Source: Globomyces pollinis-pini
Lineage: Eukaryota > Chytridiomycota > Chytridiomycetes > Rhizophydiales > Globomycetaceae
Length of the DNA stretch: 64,000 nt
Assembly (NCBI GenBank): GCA_025399215.1
Contig: MU621135.1
Location: 1-64,000, forward strand
Direction: 5' to 3'
The position numbers were made by a program, and so were the translations under genes. The notes below the pieces were generated by a model. That model ran no database searches, had not been told where the DNA came from, and was given only the letters and a program-made list of their open reading frames with translations. Of this stretch, positions 42,945-55,773 are shown piece by piece. Every line of letters starts with the position of its first letter. The stretch's first letter is position 1.

Positions 42945-44348
42945 ATGCTTTTCTCTTGGTTGAATGTGAATGAAATCAAAGCAACGAATATGCAACAGTT
43001 ACGATCAGATCCAACACTAAGTGATTGTACTATAAAGTATCATGATAAAATCCATCATTTATCCAAATTCTTTTTATCATGGAGATCAAGATATTTTTAT
43101 TCAAGTTTTAATACATTTCAAACTGATGAAATTGATTTATCAAATACAGATTTTAATTCAAATGTATTAGATGCTATCATTGAATTTATTCATTTTACTT
43201 TTGATTTGGATTGTATTTTTATTTGGTTATTGAAGGGTCTTCCAATCAATCAATTATATGAAGCTTCTAAATATTTTCAAATTGATGAATTAGAAACTTT
43301 GATTTTAAAGGCATTTGATTTATTTCCTACTTCAACTGTTTTTACGAATTCAATCAAAAATCATCCAAAAAACATCCTGAACAATCTATTGAATGGTATC
43401 AACAATGATTCTAATAATTCCATGAATGGTATCAACAATGATTCTAATAATTCCATGAATGGTATTAAAGATAATTCCATGAATATCAACAGTAATTACA
43501 TGAATGGTATCCAGAGTAATTATGACATCAAGAACAATTCCATGAATGGTATCAAGAGTAGGAATATTGACATTGATACTATTGTAAATATTTTCAAATC
43601 TTTAGATGAATTAATATTCCAACCCGACATTCAAATTAAATTTCAATGGATTTTTGTAATGATTCAAATTCAAGAAATGAAATCATTACAAAGCATCTTG
43701 AATCAATTTCCACTATCTAATTTTGAAATATTATTTCAATTTTTATTCATTCAATTGAATGAACAAGAACGATTTCAAATATTTTTAAATTCATTTCAAC
43801 AAAAATCTAAACAAGATCAAATGATATTAAGATCAAGATACCTTGAAGAATTTAATTTTTCAATGATTGATCCCAATATTTCATTTCAATTATGTCAAAG
43901 TATTCCAGATTGTAAACAAGTTGCTATTTCAATGTATCAAAAACAAAGATTATATGATTCTAGAATGTATATAGGATGTAAAACGTTTTGTTTTAAATCC
44001 AGCAAGACTGAATGTGAATTTGAATTTATGATATCCGATTATAAATTTCAAATCAAATTGAAGGATGAATTTGATTGTTTAGGATATAAATCTGTATTTT
44101 TGTATACCGATTGGAAATTGATACGACAACAACAAGAATTTTTAGAATTTGGATTTTATATTTATGAATTTAATGAAATGATTGGTAGACAAGAATTTAA
44201 TGAAGAAAGTTTAGAATATTTAGAATTTTTTAGTCAAGAACGAATGAAAGAGGATGGATATGGTAATGTGATGGTATCTTTACAAGATTTCCAAGAAGGA
44301 CAAGAGTATATATTAGCTATTCGAATGCATCTCCTTCCATATGATTAA
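42945..44348 (+). CDS. BTB/POZ-domain protein with Asn-rich repeat
   Basis: About 467 residues from ATG 42945 (ATG 42990 is an alternative; an upstream GTG is not a plausible start). Residues ~16-115 form a BTB/POZ domain: LRSDPTLSDCTIKYHDKIHH, FFLSWRSRYFYSSF, and the closing LYEASKYFQIDELETLILKA helix pair. It is followed by a low-complexity Asn/Ser/Gly/Met stretch with a perfect 33-nt tandem duplication. The C-terminal ~230 residues form an unrecognised domain. BTB proteins dimerise and often serve as Cul3 ubiquitin-ligase adaptors. Very AT-rich codon usage. Confidence 0.72.
   Translation: MLFSWLNVNEIKATNMQQLRSDPTLSDCTIKYHDKIHHLSKFFLSWRSRYFYSSFNTFQTDEIDLSNTDFNSNVLDAIIEFIHFTFDLDCIFIWLLKGLPINQLYEASKYFQIDELETLILKAFDLFPTSTVFTNSIKNHPKNILNNLLNGINNDSNNSMNGINNDSNNSMNGIKDNSMNINSNYMNGIQSNYDIKNNSMNGIKSRNIDIDTIVNIFKSLDELIFQPDIQIKFQWIFVMIQIQEMKSLQSILNQFPLSNFEILFQFLFIQLNEQERFQIFLNSFQQKSKQDQMILRSRYLEEFNFSMIDPNISFQLCQSIPDCKQVAISMYQKQRLYDSRMYIGCKTFCFKSSKTECEFEFMISDYKFQIKLKDEFDCLGYKSVFLYTDWKLIRQQQEFLEFGFYIYEFNEMIGRQEFNEESLEYLEFFSQERMKEDGYGNVMVSLQDFQEGQEYILAIRMHLLPYD
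43392..43457 (+). repeat. Perfect 33-nt tandem duplication in the BTB gene
   Basis: Two identical 33-nt copies (43392-43424, 43425-43457) encode NGINNDSNNSM; degenerate further units follow to ~43560. A young in-frame repeat expansion. Confidence 0.85.
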
Positions 44349-44412
44349 TATGATTTTATAATATCTTTCTATGATTAGTTTTAGTAATAAAGTAAATTTT
44401 TTATTTTTTTAA

Positions 44413-47400
44413 ATGACAGATCCTCGTCTTTTGATTGAAGATTATACCAATTCAGGAATCAATAAAACCAAATTAAAATTCAAATTAAAAAGAATTTATT
44501 TAGAGGTAAAATTATTAAATTAACAAAAAAAAAGTATGATCAACAATTTATTGGAATTCCTTACCCTTCTACTATTCTAGTAAAATATGAACTAAATTAT
44601 AATGATATCGATTTAAAATCTTACTTTCAATCTTTTGGTCATATTCAATTCTTACAAACTTTAATCTTTAATAATTTTAAATACGCTTCAATCACTTTTA
44701 CTAAAAAAAAATCAAATCATTCAAGAAGAGCTATATTAAAAGCTATAAATCAAAAATACCCTTTCATTATATCTGTAAAATTCGATTATCAAGGTATTCC
44801 TATATTTGTATTCTTAAAAAAAAAAAGGTTTAAAATATCAATCTTTAAAAGAAAAATTTGAAGCTTTAAATCCTATTCCTATATACCCTAAAACTAATTC
44901 AAATCTGGATTCAATGACTCTTCAAAATAAAAACTATACAGATAAAAGAAGTATCAATACAAAAATGATGGATCGTGTATCAACTAACTCAAACATGAAT
45001 AATCGTGTATCAAATGACTCAAAAATGAATGATTCGAAAATTCATACCGAGAAAAGAATCACAGATATCAAAACACATACCAATAAAAGAATCAATGATC
45101 ATATGTCTAGTAACGACAGAAGCACTGATCGTGTATCAACTAACGAAACAAGCACTGATCGTGTCCCAATTAACGATACAAGAATCACAGATGGTCGACG
45201 TACGTCAATGAACGATACAAGCACAGATCGTCGAACTAGCTTTGTTGGTAGATCTTTTGATAAAGAACGGCAATTTGACAATAGACGCCCAGATAGAAAC
45301 GATAGATCATACACACGCGATACCAGAATACCAGATAGATCAGATAGACAAAGTTTTGATCGAGATCGATTACCAATCGACCGATTTGATAGAAATACAA
45401 GACCATTCGATAGAGATTATAGGGATTCAAGACCAATCATGAGAGATGGTAGAATGGATAGAAATGATGTTCGAGATTTTAGATATCGTTCAAATCAAAT
45501 TCCAGAGATGATTGATCAAAGACATCGTCATTCTTATCATGAAAAAACTCCAGATTTTCTTTATGGTCGTGAGGATCGTAGATCGAATGATGTATTTAGA
45601 AGAGAAAGAGACGATCGATTTTCAAGACCAGATAACAGTAGATCTCATTCAAATTTGAATCGACTTGATTCCAATAACGATTATCGTAATTCTAGTTTTC
45701 GTGGAAGAGAATCGTTTCGAAATGGTTATGGTGATGCTAGAAAACGTCAACCTTCCCGATCCCGTTCTCGATCAGTCAGTTCTTTTTCTTCTTCTACTAG
45801 TAGTTCTTCTAGATCACGCTCTGTTACATCTTCTAATTCATTCACCTCCAGTTCTCGTTCTGTAACCAGATCACGATCACCACCTCGAAAGTTTACTCAA
45901 CAATCATCACGATCACCACCTCGAAAGTATACTCAACAATCATCACGATCACCACCTCGAAAGACTTTCAAACAATCACCTACACGAAAAAGATATATCC
46001 CTGATGCCCGAATGTCTAATGGATACCCGAATCGCTTTGAAGATCCACATAGGAAACGATACCCACCTTCATATGATTATCGAAGAGAAAACACAAATAA
46101 TCATGTACGCTCCGATTTGCCTTCACAGTTGGACAACCGTCGAAGATACTCAAAAGATATTTTACCAAAAGACAAGAATGAGAAAGAAGTCAAAGTGGTG
46201 GATGAGAAAACACAATTGATTGAAGGAGCTTTGGAATTGGTTATCAAGAATCTATCCCCTATTCTACTGCAAGATTTTACACGTCAGTATTTACATGCCA
46301 TTGCAAAATCAGTTTGTGATACAAAAGCAACTCAACCATCTCTTAAACTCTCTTCCATTGTAGCAACCGTTAAATTACCACATATACCTAATACACCCAA
46401 TGACACCATCCCAAACGGAGATCTTAAGCGGGATGATGTTGAACATTTGGATGATCCATATCTGAACACTCAAAACAAGATTAAATCATTACTACCTTCA
46501 TTTAAGAAAATCAAACGATCTAGATTTCATTCCGATAGTAATGTATCTGATGTCGAATCGGAAAAGAAGTATTCTAGGGTTATATCATCGGATTCAGATG
46601 AAGAATCACAAATTTCTAAACAAACTGATCATTCATTACCTTCTACTCCTATCCGAAATGATATGGTGAATCACGTATCACCTGAAAAGTGTTCACCAAC
46701 TAAAAGCACTGTTGAGATTGTAAAGATGGAAATTGATAGAGAAAATGTCGAATCTAACCAAAGTGGGAATACTAATGAACGATCTGTATCTGTTATTGCA
46801 GATACCAGTGGTAGTGAAAGTGATCGACAAAGTGATCGACATGATGTTGAAGATGTCTCACTTTCACCTATTGTTCAACAAGAACCAGAGATTTTTGAAT
46901 TACCACCTGAAAATAGTATTCCAAGTTTGAAAACCAAAACCAAACTCAAGAAAAAGGCATTAAAGAAAGGCAAAGATAAGAAAACCAAACGTAAAAGAGG
47001 ATTAAAACCTTCAAATTTATCTACATCTATTATTCCCAGCAATGTTGTATCTTGGACCAAACCTCAACGAGAACCTTTTAAATTTTTAGATCATGTATTG
47101 ACACCTACATTTACACAAGATGAAGATTCCGATACATCAATAGATTTCCAATTTGCAAATCAATATTTCCCACCATGTGATGAAGAAGATCTTGAATATT
47201 TGAAGCTAGCATGTCAACGAGAACAAGAAAGAAGAAGATTATCTCGATCCAAACGAACACGATTTTGTTTAGAATTATCACAAGAATCTTTTTTACAACT
47301 TTATCCGATTGATAAAATCAATCATGTAGATGATGATCCTATACCCGAATCACCCCTAAAGAATATTTTTGTAGATTTAAAAATCGAATCTGCTCGAACC

Positions 47401-48123
47401 ATCAAATATCAAGATTATTTAAAGATCAAACCAAGTAAATATAAAAAATTATTGGATACCAAGAAAGAACAAGATATCAATAATTCCAAATTATTTAATC
47501 ATACCAAAGATAGTTCCAGAGCCGAACGAGTCAATCATCGATATGTATCATCAGCACTTGGATCTCAACGTAATGTATTATCTAGTGAACATGCTGAAGC
47601 CATTAAATTCCAACAATTAAAAAGTCGAAAAAAACAATTAAGATTTGCACAAAGTCATATCCATGATTGGGGATTATTTGCAACTGAAAAAATTGAAGCT
47701 CAAGAAATTGTAATTGAATATATTGGAGAAATTATAAGACAAAAAGTTGCTGATCATCGTGAAAAAATGTATGAAGCTAGTGGTATTGGAAGTAGTTATT
47801 TATTCCGAATTGATGAAGATATGATTATTGATGCCACCAAGCAAGGAAATATTGCTAGATTGATTAATCATTGTTGTGATGTAACTTTTAGTTTTTTAAT
47901 TTTTTTTTTTTTTGTATAGCCCAATTGTAGTGCAAAAGTGATCAATATAGAAGGAACGAAACGAATTGTCATTTATGCTAATAGAGATATTTTGGAAGGT
48001 GAAGAAATCACTTATGATTATAAATTTCCAATTGAAGAAGATAAAATTCCATGTTTATGTGGATCCATTGTAACTTTTATCATTATTTTAAAATTATAGA
48101 ATTGTCGTGGTTCCTTGAATTGA
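44413..48123 (+). CDS. SET1: SET1-type histone H3K4 methyltransferase
   Basis: About 1,200 residues with four or five short introns. An N-terminal RRM-like region ([18 protein letters not shown]…YASITF) is followed by a very long disordered segment: Asp/Arg/Asn-rich (~residues 180-420) and Ser/Arg-rich with SRSPPRK repeats. Then an n-SET region, the [15 protein letters not shown] motif, and a SET domain with [46 protein letters not shown] (split by an intron), [11 protein letters not shown], and post-SET CLCGSINCRGSLN at the very end. This combination defines the SET1/MLL class, the catalytic subunit of COMPASS. A 33-nt intron with an A-rich end (…TTAAAAAAAAAAAG) is needed to keep the frame near 44825. 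The Asp/Arg-rich tract is unusual for SET1. Confidence 0.93.
45876..45985 (+). repeat. Tandem 36-nt coding repeat in SET1 (SRSPPRK units)
   Basis: About three copies of a 36-nt unit (CGATCACCACCTCGAAAG plus TATACTCAACAATCATCA) encode [12 protein letters not shown]. Arg/Ser motifs like this occur in RNA-associated proteins. Confidence 0.75.
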
Positions 48124-48276
48124 TACCTGTTTTTTATTTTTTACTCTTTCAACCAAGATAAAAAGAACTATGAATTTGATACAAACTCAAAAAAAAAAAA
48201 TCCTTAATTGCTAATATGTTAAAATTAATATATAAATATACTTGATAATTCCATCTTGTTTATTATTTTGAAAAGA

Positions 48277-51200
48277 TCAAGGAAATCTAATACTTGCTCT
48301 TGATTTATCCAATATTTCTGATTTAATTTTAGGATAATCAGGAACATGATTTAAAACCAAATGACAAATATCAATAGCATCAGTAAATCTTTTTGCTTTT
48401 AAATAATTAAAAGCTAATTTATAACCAATTGAAGGATTTTGTTGTCTATAAAGATCCCAACATTTTAAATAATAATCAGCAGCATCTTTATAAGATTGTT
48501 CTTTTTCCATAATAAAACCTAAATATTCCCATGCTTTTGAACATGATAAATTGACTGTTGTTACTTTACGAAGTAATTCTGTTGCAAGATCATATTTACC
48601 ACCCTATTTGTTAACTTGTTTGGGGTTTTACTTGAATGTAGATATCAGCTAGTAATAACCAACATTTTTCTATATCATCACCAAATTCTCTTGTCCATTC
48701 CATTTTACTAACTCTCTTTAATTGATTTCTAGCCTAAATTTTTTTATAAATTAAAATGATGTTTTACTCTTGGAGTTTGTTTTAGTAACATGAATGCAAC
48801 TGATGTTCCCTATTATAATAAAAATTTGATTTTTGTTGATTGAATTACATAAATGGCGGGTATATAATCCCTTTCAGTATTGAGAATTTCCATTTGAATT
48901 GTTATTGCCTTTTCAATTTCAGTAGTTTGTTTTGTAGATAATAATGCATGACATTCTAATATTTGAGTTTTAAGTGATTTTGGATTTTGTGGTAATTCCT
49001 ATCATAAACAATATGAATGTTTTTAATTACTTTAATTAATTTATCTGCTGTTAATATTCCCATTAGATCAGTATCTGCATTTAAATCGGCAGTTGATTGA
49101 CTGGTTTCAATAGCACCTTCTAATGCTTCTCCTCCTAATGTTTCTTCACCTGGATTCAAGAAAATTTCAATGAGATGATATAAAGCTCGTACTCCCCATG
49201 TACCATCCCTTCTACAAATCGCAAATTCTTTTAAAGATTCATTCAAATTATTTATAAATCTAAAATATTAATTGAATTGTTCTATTTTCACCTTAAATAT
49301 AATCCTTTACAATAATGATATCCTGCACTTAATTTTGTATGTAAAGTTTTTTTATCTGATATTTCAAAGAATTTTGGAATATCTTTCAAAGTATTCATAC
49401 GACGACATAAATCAATATAATTTGCTAATACTTCATAATTTGAAGGATATTGATCCAATATTTGTCGATAATGAAATAATGCTAATTGAAATGATGATTT
49501 TTCACATAATACATCTGCTAATATTAAAGATGCTTCAGTTGATTCTGGATGAAGTTGTACTAGATTTGTTAATTGACTTTGTGCAGCAGGTAAATTGTTT
49601 TGTTTAATTTGTAATTTTCCAAGTGCTACCAAACTCTTAAACTTATTAAACTATGTACTTTTGTTTTTACCTTTATATGATTGGAATCATATTGTGATGC
49701 TTCATTGTAATAAGCTGATGCTCTATCATAATCTTTTGAATTGTTTTCAGCTACTAATGCCATTTGATAACAAACATCAGCTATTTCACTTCGAATTTTT
49801 TGAGCTTCTGGACCAGATTCCTTCATCAATAATCTATAATGAACTTGGATAAATTAAATACCTTGATAGAATTTCTTTTGATTGCATAAATGCTGTACTG
49901 GATTCATCAGTTAACCCCAAATGTACTGAATTCATACCCTTGATGAAGAATAATTTGGATTCTAATTCACTAGCAGTTTGACCTTTATTGTTAAAATTCA
50001 TTCATTTTGAAATGATACCTTTTACATCTTCCAAAGCATCATCAACCACATCATTAGAATCTTCATACTTTTTCATTTTTTGAAGTAAATAAGCGAGTTC
50101 ATATTGAAGATTTCGTTTTTCTGATGTGTTTGCTGAAATACCAGTTTTGTAATATGCAATTGCCTACATGATCAACTTCATTTGATGTTTACTTTGGAAT
50201 ATTCATGCATCATAGTATATGTCTTGCCAATTTTACTAACAAAAACTGTATATGTTGGATAGGCATTATAAGCAGATTGATATACTTTAATTGCTTCCTC
50301 TGGCTATTGATTGTCAATATATGTCAAAAAATACCTCAGTTATCTTGATGTAAGCATCTCCTAGTAAGATACAACTTTCCACCGTTGGACGACGTTCTAC
50401 TACTTCTCTAAAGCACTCTGCAAACCCCTTCCTGTCTTTCTTATGATTCAAGTAAATATCTGCCATTAAACTTCGAGCTTCCAGATAATTCCTAAAAAGT
50501 TGAGTCATTTCATCAATTACATTTCATCAGGTTTAATGGAACCCAAAATATCCAAGGCACCTTGAATATCATTACGTTTAAGTGATTCTTTTCCTTTTGT
50601 AATGATAAAGATATTCTCATTTGGAGTTCCTTTAAATAATCTTAAAGCTTCTTCCATAATTTTCTCAATATCCATCTAAAATCGTTAGATTTCATTTAAA
50701 AACTTGTACATTTAAACCTGCTTCAGCTTCCATACGAAACAAATACATTTGTCCTACTTGAGCAACTGTTGGAGATTTGTTCCATTCTTTATGGAAATCA
50801 ATCGCTAAATAGATTTAAAAAATTAAAACATACCTTTAATTGCTTCTTTAACGTTTGGTAAATTAAAAGATGAATTTAAAACTGTCAAGGCATTATCATA
50901 TTCTTTTAATCCAATAAAACATCTTGTTTTTAACAGGAAGAAATTGCATTCATGTCTAATATGAAAATCAAAACTAAGTGCCATTTCAAGTGCTGATAAA
51001 CCTCCTTTAAAATTTTGATTTTCACAATTAATTTCAGCCAATAGTATAAATGCCTAAACATTAAAAAATTGATGATGAAATTACTTTGAAATTTGACTTG
51101 TTCTTTGCAATACATTCTTCCAATTGTTTTTCAGCTAAAATTGGATTTCCAAGTGTCAAGTTTGTTTTAGCAGAGTAATAGAGAGCTTCTGTAGAGCCAG

Positions 51201-52825
51201 GTACAATTTTCAATAGTAACTGGAGTAAATCTCGAACAAGTTGTTGTAATTCATTATGGTCAACTATAATTTTTAATAATGACAATTGTTTACCATTCAA
51301 TTCAACGTTGATGAATCCAATGTGATCCATATAGTCCCGAACAATTGAAAGTAGTGTTTCCGGATTACAAATATGATAGAAGGTAGGAGATATTGAGATA
51401 TCTTTTGTATTTTTTAACTGTAATTGAGCACATTCTTTTAAATATAATAGCCATTGATTAGTGTTTGATTTTCGTAAAGCAAGTGCCGAATTTAAATACG
51501 ATATGGAAACAGATTCACCAAAATTCCGTTGGATTTCATTGTACATTTCCAATTGCTCACTTGCCATTTGTAACTGTGATGAAAAGATCAACCATCGAAC
51601 AGTTCCTTACATTAGAATAGTTAAATACCTTCCAAGGCATCCAAATTTTGCGGATCTAAACTGGAAGCATTCTGATACATTGCTTTAGAGTTATCCAGAT
51701 CGCCTAGTTTTAGAATAATTATGTGCATACCTTTCAAGAAATAGATATATCCTAATTCAGTCAAATAGTTGGCATTATTTGGTTTCATCTTGATGGCTTT
51801 GTTCATTATAAGTTGGCATTGACTTAAAATCATGTCATTTCTGTTACAGAGTCGACCAAAGGTTTGAGTTATCTCATATAGCAACTCGGTATTTCCTGGT
51901 TCCAACCTATCAATCGCCTATTTGAACATCAAAATGATGTAAGGATTCACCTTAAATAGCGTTTCTAAATGATTTGAAGCTGCAGAATATGATCCTTCCC
52001 AACAAATCTCATGCCAAACCAGCATCTTTAATCCATCCAAATTATCCGGACTCATAGCGATTAACGAATGACAAGAATCCAACAACTCATTCCATAATCC
52101 GTTTTCTAATTGTGTGTACATTTTTTCAACATATGCTGGAATAAATGTAGGGTAGTATGCGATAATTCGATTGCATACATCCAATGACGCTGTATACTTA
52201 CGTTGACGTTTCAAGATCAACATTTTACCAAACATTCCCTAAAACGTTAATCCTCTTTAGTTTTACTTCAATATCTCGCATAGATTTTTCTAGCGCTTTT
52301 TCAAACCATGTTGTTTTATCATATCCATCCCCTAACAATTCTATCCAACCAAGTCCAGACAATGCAGAAATATTATTGGGATTTTTATTCAATGCTTGTT
52401 TGAAGAATTTTATTGCTTCTGGTTGGTTTCCAACATGCCAACAAAACACTCCTGCAATAGTGAATGCTTTATCAGATGGATTCGCGTTAGTCGATGCAAT
52501 TGTATATTTTGCTTGAATAGCTTGAATAGCCTCGTGGTCTTTGTGGATTAACTCCAGCTTTAATCTTACCTATGAATTTACAATTTTGATGAGCAAATAA
52601 CATGGCTAAATGCCATATGTGAACAAAATCCCTTTTATCCTCTAAAACTGATAATTCTTGGATTGCTAATGTTGGATTTCCTGTATGCACTAATGCTACT
52701 GCCTTCCATAGTGTTAGAATTGGTTCTCCCAACAATTTTTTCAATTTTAACTCACAAAAGGATAGTACATGATGGTACCATTTTTTGGAAAGGTAGTAGC
52801 TGATCTGATCTATGTTAAAGTTCAC
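48277..52825 (-). CDS. TTC21/IFT139-type tetratricopeptide protein (IFT-A subunit); 5' end unresolved
   Basis: About 1,300 residues in many exons, almost entirely TPR repeats. The N-terminus ([16 protein letters not shown]…[17 protein letters not shown]) and especially the C-terminal end ([37 protein letters not shown]) match TTC21 proteins of the IFT-A complex, which drives retrograde transport in flagella. Introns are ~25-40 nt. The frame is open up to a GTG at 52825; no ATG lies in that frame before the upstream stop, so a short 5' exon is presumably spliced in. An ATG at 52857 with a possible GTAAAC donor does not restore the frame. It indicates a flagellated life stage. Confidence 0.88.
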
Positions 52826-52865
52826 TGGTTGTTTACATAAGCTTGATTTTCATCCATAGGTTAAA

Positions 52866-52871
52866 ACGCGT
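52866..52871. promoter_or_regulatory. ACGCGT (MCB-like) element near the IFT139 5' end
   Basis: A palindromic ACGCGT ~40 bp beyond the first coding sequence of the minus-strand IFT gene. Confidence 0.3.
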
Positions 52872-52921
52872 CTGTAAATAAACAAAGAAAAATTAGATTT
52901 AAATGATTTGACTTAGGTTTA

Positions 52922-53980
52922 TTAAATTTCCAACACAAAACGATACTTAACATTATTTTTCCTTACTTGCTCGATAGCTTCATTGCATTTAGATAGTGGG
53001 GTTTTTTCAATCCAAGGTAACACTTTGTGTTTGGCAGCATATTCCAACATACTTTCAATTTCATCTGGTGAACCGATTAGAGAACCAACTAATGAAGTTT
53101 GAGCAAATATTAAAGATCCAAGACTGAGTGTGATTGGTTCTTCTGGAACACCAACAACACAGAGTTTACCACCAACATCCAATAAAGAGAAATAACCTTC
53201 CCAATTGAGGCCTGGTGCATTTGCTGTGCAGATAATTACGTCTAAAGAGCGAGCGGCTTTCTTCATTGCTTGTGGGTCGGAAGAAACCAGAACTTTACTA
53301 GCACCCAAGCTATTTAAATCTGCTACTTTCTTTGCACTACTGGTGATAGCAGTGACATCAACAGCTCCAAGAGCCTTAGCAAATTGAAGGGCGAGATGGC
53401 CTAGACCACCAATACCAATAACACCAACACGACAACCGGGTGTCATGTGTCTTTTCAAAGGTGCAAACACAGTAATTCCAGCACAGAGTAAAGGTGCAGC
53501 TTCAGCAGAAGGTAAACCATCAGGGATTTTGAAGGTGAATTCATCAGGAACAATAACAGCTTCTGCGTATCCTCCATAGGCAACACGACCATCAGGGTGA
53601 GTAGCATTATAAGTAAATGTTCCCTTTTGACACAGGTTTTCACCACCCACTTTGCATTGTTTACACTGATGGCAAGAATTAGCTTGAGCACCAACGCCCA
53701 CTCGATCACCCACTTTGAATCTTGTCACATCCGACCCAATTTCCTCAACAACGCCCACAATTTCATGACCAGGAACAACGGGATACTATGATAAGGCGAT
53801 CAAAATTACCTTGGTAGGACCCCATCCAGAGTCAAGGGTATGTATATCAGAGTGACAAATACCACAATGTGAGATCTTGATTAAGACATCTTTTGGACCT
53901 GGAGGTTTTGCTTCATATTTGAATGGAGCTAGTGGAACCCCTTTTCCTGCACAAGCGTAAGCTGAAATTGTTTTTGACAT
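52922..53980 (-). CDS. Zinc-dependent (NADP) alcohol dehydrogenase, cinnamyl-type
   Basis: Two exons with a 24-nt intron give 344 residues. Catalytic zinc ligands lie in SHCGICHSD and GHEIVGVVEEIG; the structural zinc loop has four cysteines (CHQCKQCKVGGENLC); the cofactor motif is GIGGLGHLALQFAKALG. The sequence class is that of cinnamyl-type dehydrogenases such as yeast ADH6/ADH7, which reduce aldehydes with NADPH in the cytosol; the residues after the second cofactor strand (TSSAKK) fit NADP preference. A TATA-like TATAAAA (minus strand, 54013-54019) lies ~35 bp upstream of the start. Confidence 0.93.
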
Positions 53981-54012
53981 TTTTAATATTTTTGTAGCTC
54001 AGATATGGTCGG

Positions 54013-54019
54013 TTTTATA
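54013..54019 (-). promoter_or_regulatory. TATA box of the alcohol dehydrogenase gene
   Basis: TATAAAA on the minus strand, about 33-39 bp upstream of the ATG at 53980. Confidence 0.5.
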
Positions 54020-54341
54020 CTGTCCGATTTTCCACGTTTCTCCGCACAATGGCCGAAACGACACACTTTCATCTATCTGAAACCAACCTTGATTACCCGA
54101 TTTGTAATAAGAAACTGATAATGACTCAATTATGATCAAATACTCTAAACATCTACTCTTCTACTGCAAACATTAGTATATAAGAAAGACGCGCACCAGT
54201 GACATTATTCAATTAATACTGACAGTTATTACTGAGAAAATTGTTTACCAATCACTTCAATACTTCCATTATAATACAATAATTCTCAATAATCATATTG
54301 TTTATTAAATTAAATTAAAAAGGAACGAATGAGTCATAAAT

Positions 54342-55759
54342 CTAAAACTCGTTATCCCAGTTTAAATCTAGCGTATCTTCCGAGTAATTAGATTGTTCAA
54401 CCAATTCAATTTCGGGATTTTCTAGTGTAGAATATTCATTTTCTTCGGTTTTTGTACGGGTTTCAAGATGAAGGTTCTGATACTGATTCAGTATGTAAAG
54501 AATTATTGAAGTAGCAAAGCCAAAAATGGTACATGTGATGAAAAACAATTCTGTAGATGTATATGTAGGGTCAGTAGAAATGAGATGAGCTACTATCATT
54601 GGAAAGATGGAGAGGGATGTGTTAAGAGCCGAAGTTGCAATTCCAAATGCTGTAGCTGTTACCCTTGCATTCACTAATAACGGTATACACGACCATAGTG
54701 TAACCATCATAGAGTAGGCCACACCCATTACAGAGAGAATGGGTATAGGATTTCCTCCTGAATTTTTGGGTGTTTGATAAAAATACAAGTGTACTATAAA
54801 CAGTAAGAGTGAGCATACAGCTAATAGTTTAGCTCGATGACCATATCGATCGACTAGAATCCCAACTAACGGCACAAAAATAACTGCAATTGTGTCTGGA
54901 ACTGTCATTATTTGTGCGGCTAAGGAAAAGATTAACATACATAGTAAATACCTTTGACCGAATCACCTGGATAAAACTTGTATTCTAGTAAAGCAGCATG
55001 TATCGTATTGAACGGAATCATTGTAGCATACAGGCAGATAATAATGCCCAACAGAAGCCAGAATCCAATCGAAAAATCAGATTTCTGAAATAATGTTTTC
55101 GATTTATCTTTTATGAGTGGTATTCCGTGTATGGTTTGAGATTCGTGGTTATCTGGCTGCTTTGACTCGATTTTGGCCAGATAAATAGCACACGCAAAGG
55201 ATGCCAAACAAGTTAGAAATCCAAACCAAGCAGCACTTGGTACGTTAAACTGATTCGCAATCCATGGTGACATAAGATCATTTAAAACACTTCCCATTCT
55301 TCCAACGCATATATTTAAACTTAGTGCGAGAGAAAGCTCCTTGTTCCAAAACCATTTCGAGGTGATTTTGCTTTGCTAAGTTTGATTAGATACGTTAATG
55401 TTTACCATCACTGCCAAGGACTCCCCTCCTATTCCAAACACAAATCTGGAAAAAAGCATTAAATGAATAGATTTGATTTGAATAGCAACGGCGAATAATA
55501 ACTGTCCAATCGTGATAGTTGCAGACAAAGCCAAGAGTAGTTTTGGAACCCCCAGCCGATCGATCAACCAACCACCAATAAATGGAAGAATCATATTTGG
55601 TACTGAATACAGGGAATAGAGTAGCTGTAAGTAATATTGATAGTGTGGGGTATCCAGATACAGATCTAGTGGAGTGTTCAACGCAGCTGGAATATCAAAG
55701 GCATAATAATTTCCAAAAACCATGCAACAAGTGAGAAACAAAACGAACCATCGACCCAT
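54342..55759 (-). CDS. MFS transporter, MFSD1-like
   Basis: About 440 residues in three exons with roughly twelve membrane segments. The N-terminal half shows FLTCCMVFGNYYAFDIPAAL, a MFS loop motif WLIDRLGVPKLLL between helices 2 and 3, and FSRFVFGIGGESLAVMVN, which closely fits MFSD1-type lysosomal dipeptide exporters. The second half repeats the loop motif as LVDRYGHRAKLLAV. The C-terminus is acidic, rich in Glu and Asn, with a possible tyrosine/dileucine sorting context. Substrate is inferred from the family only. Shares a 90-bp divergent promoter with SPRTN. Confidence 0.85.
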
Positions 55760-55773
55760 TGAAAATGTTTAAA

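Noticed and set aside
47872..47919. SET1 ending prematurely at the stop near 47917
   Set aside because: A GT-AG intron with a long T-run (GTAACTTTTAG…TTTGTATAG) joins NHCCD to PNCSAKV and restores the full SET and post-SET motifs.
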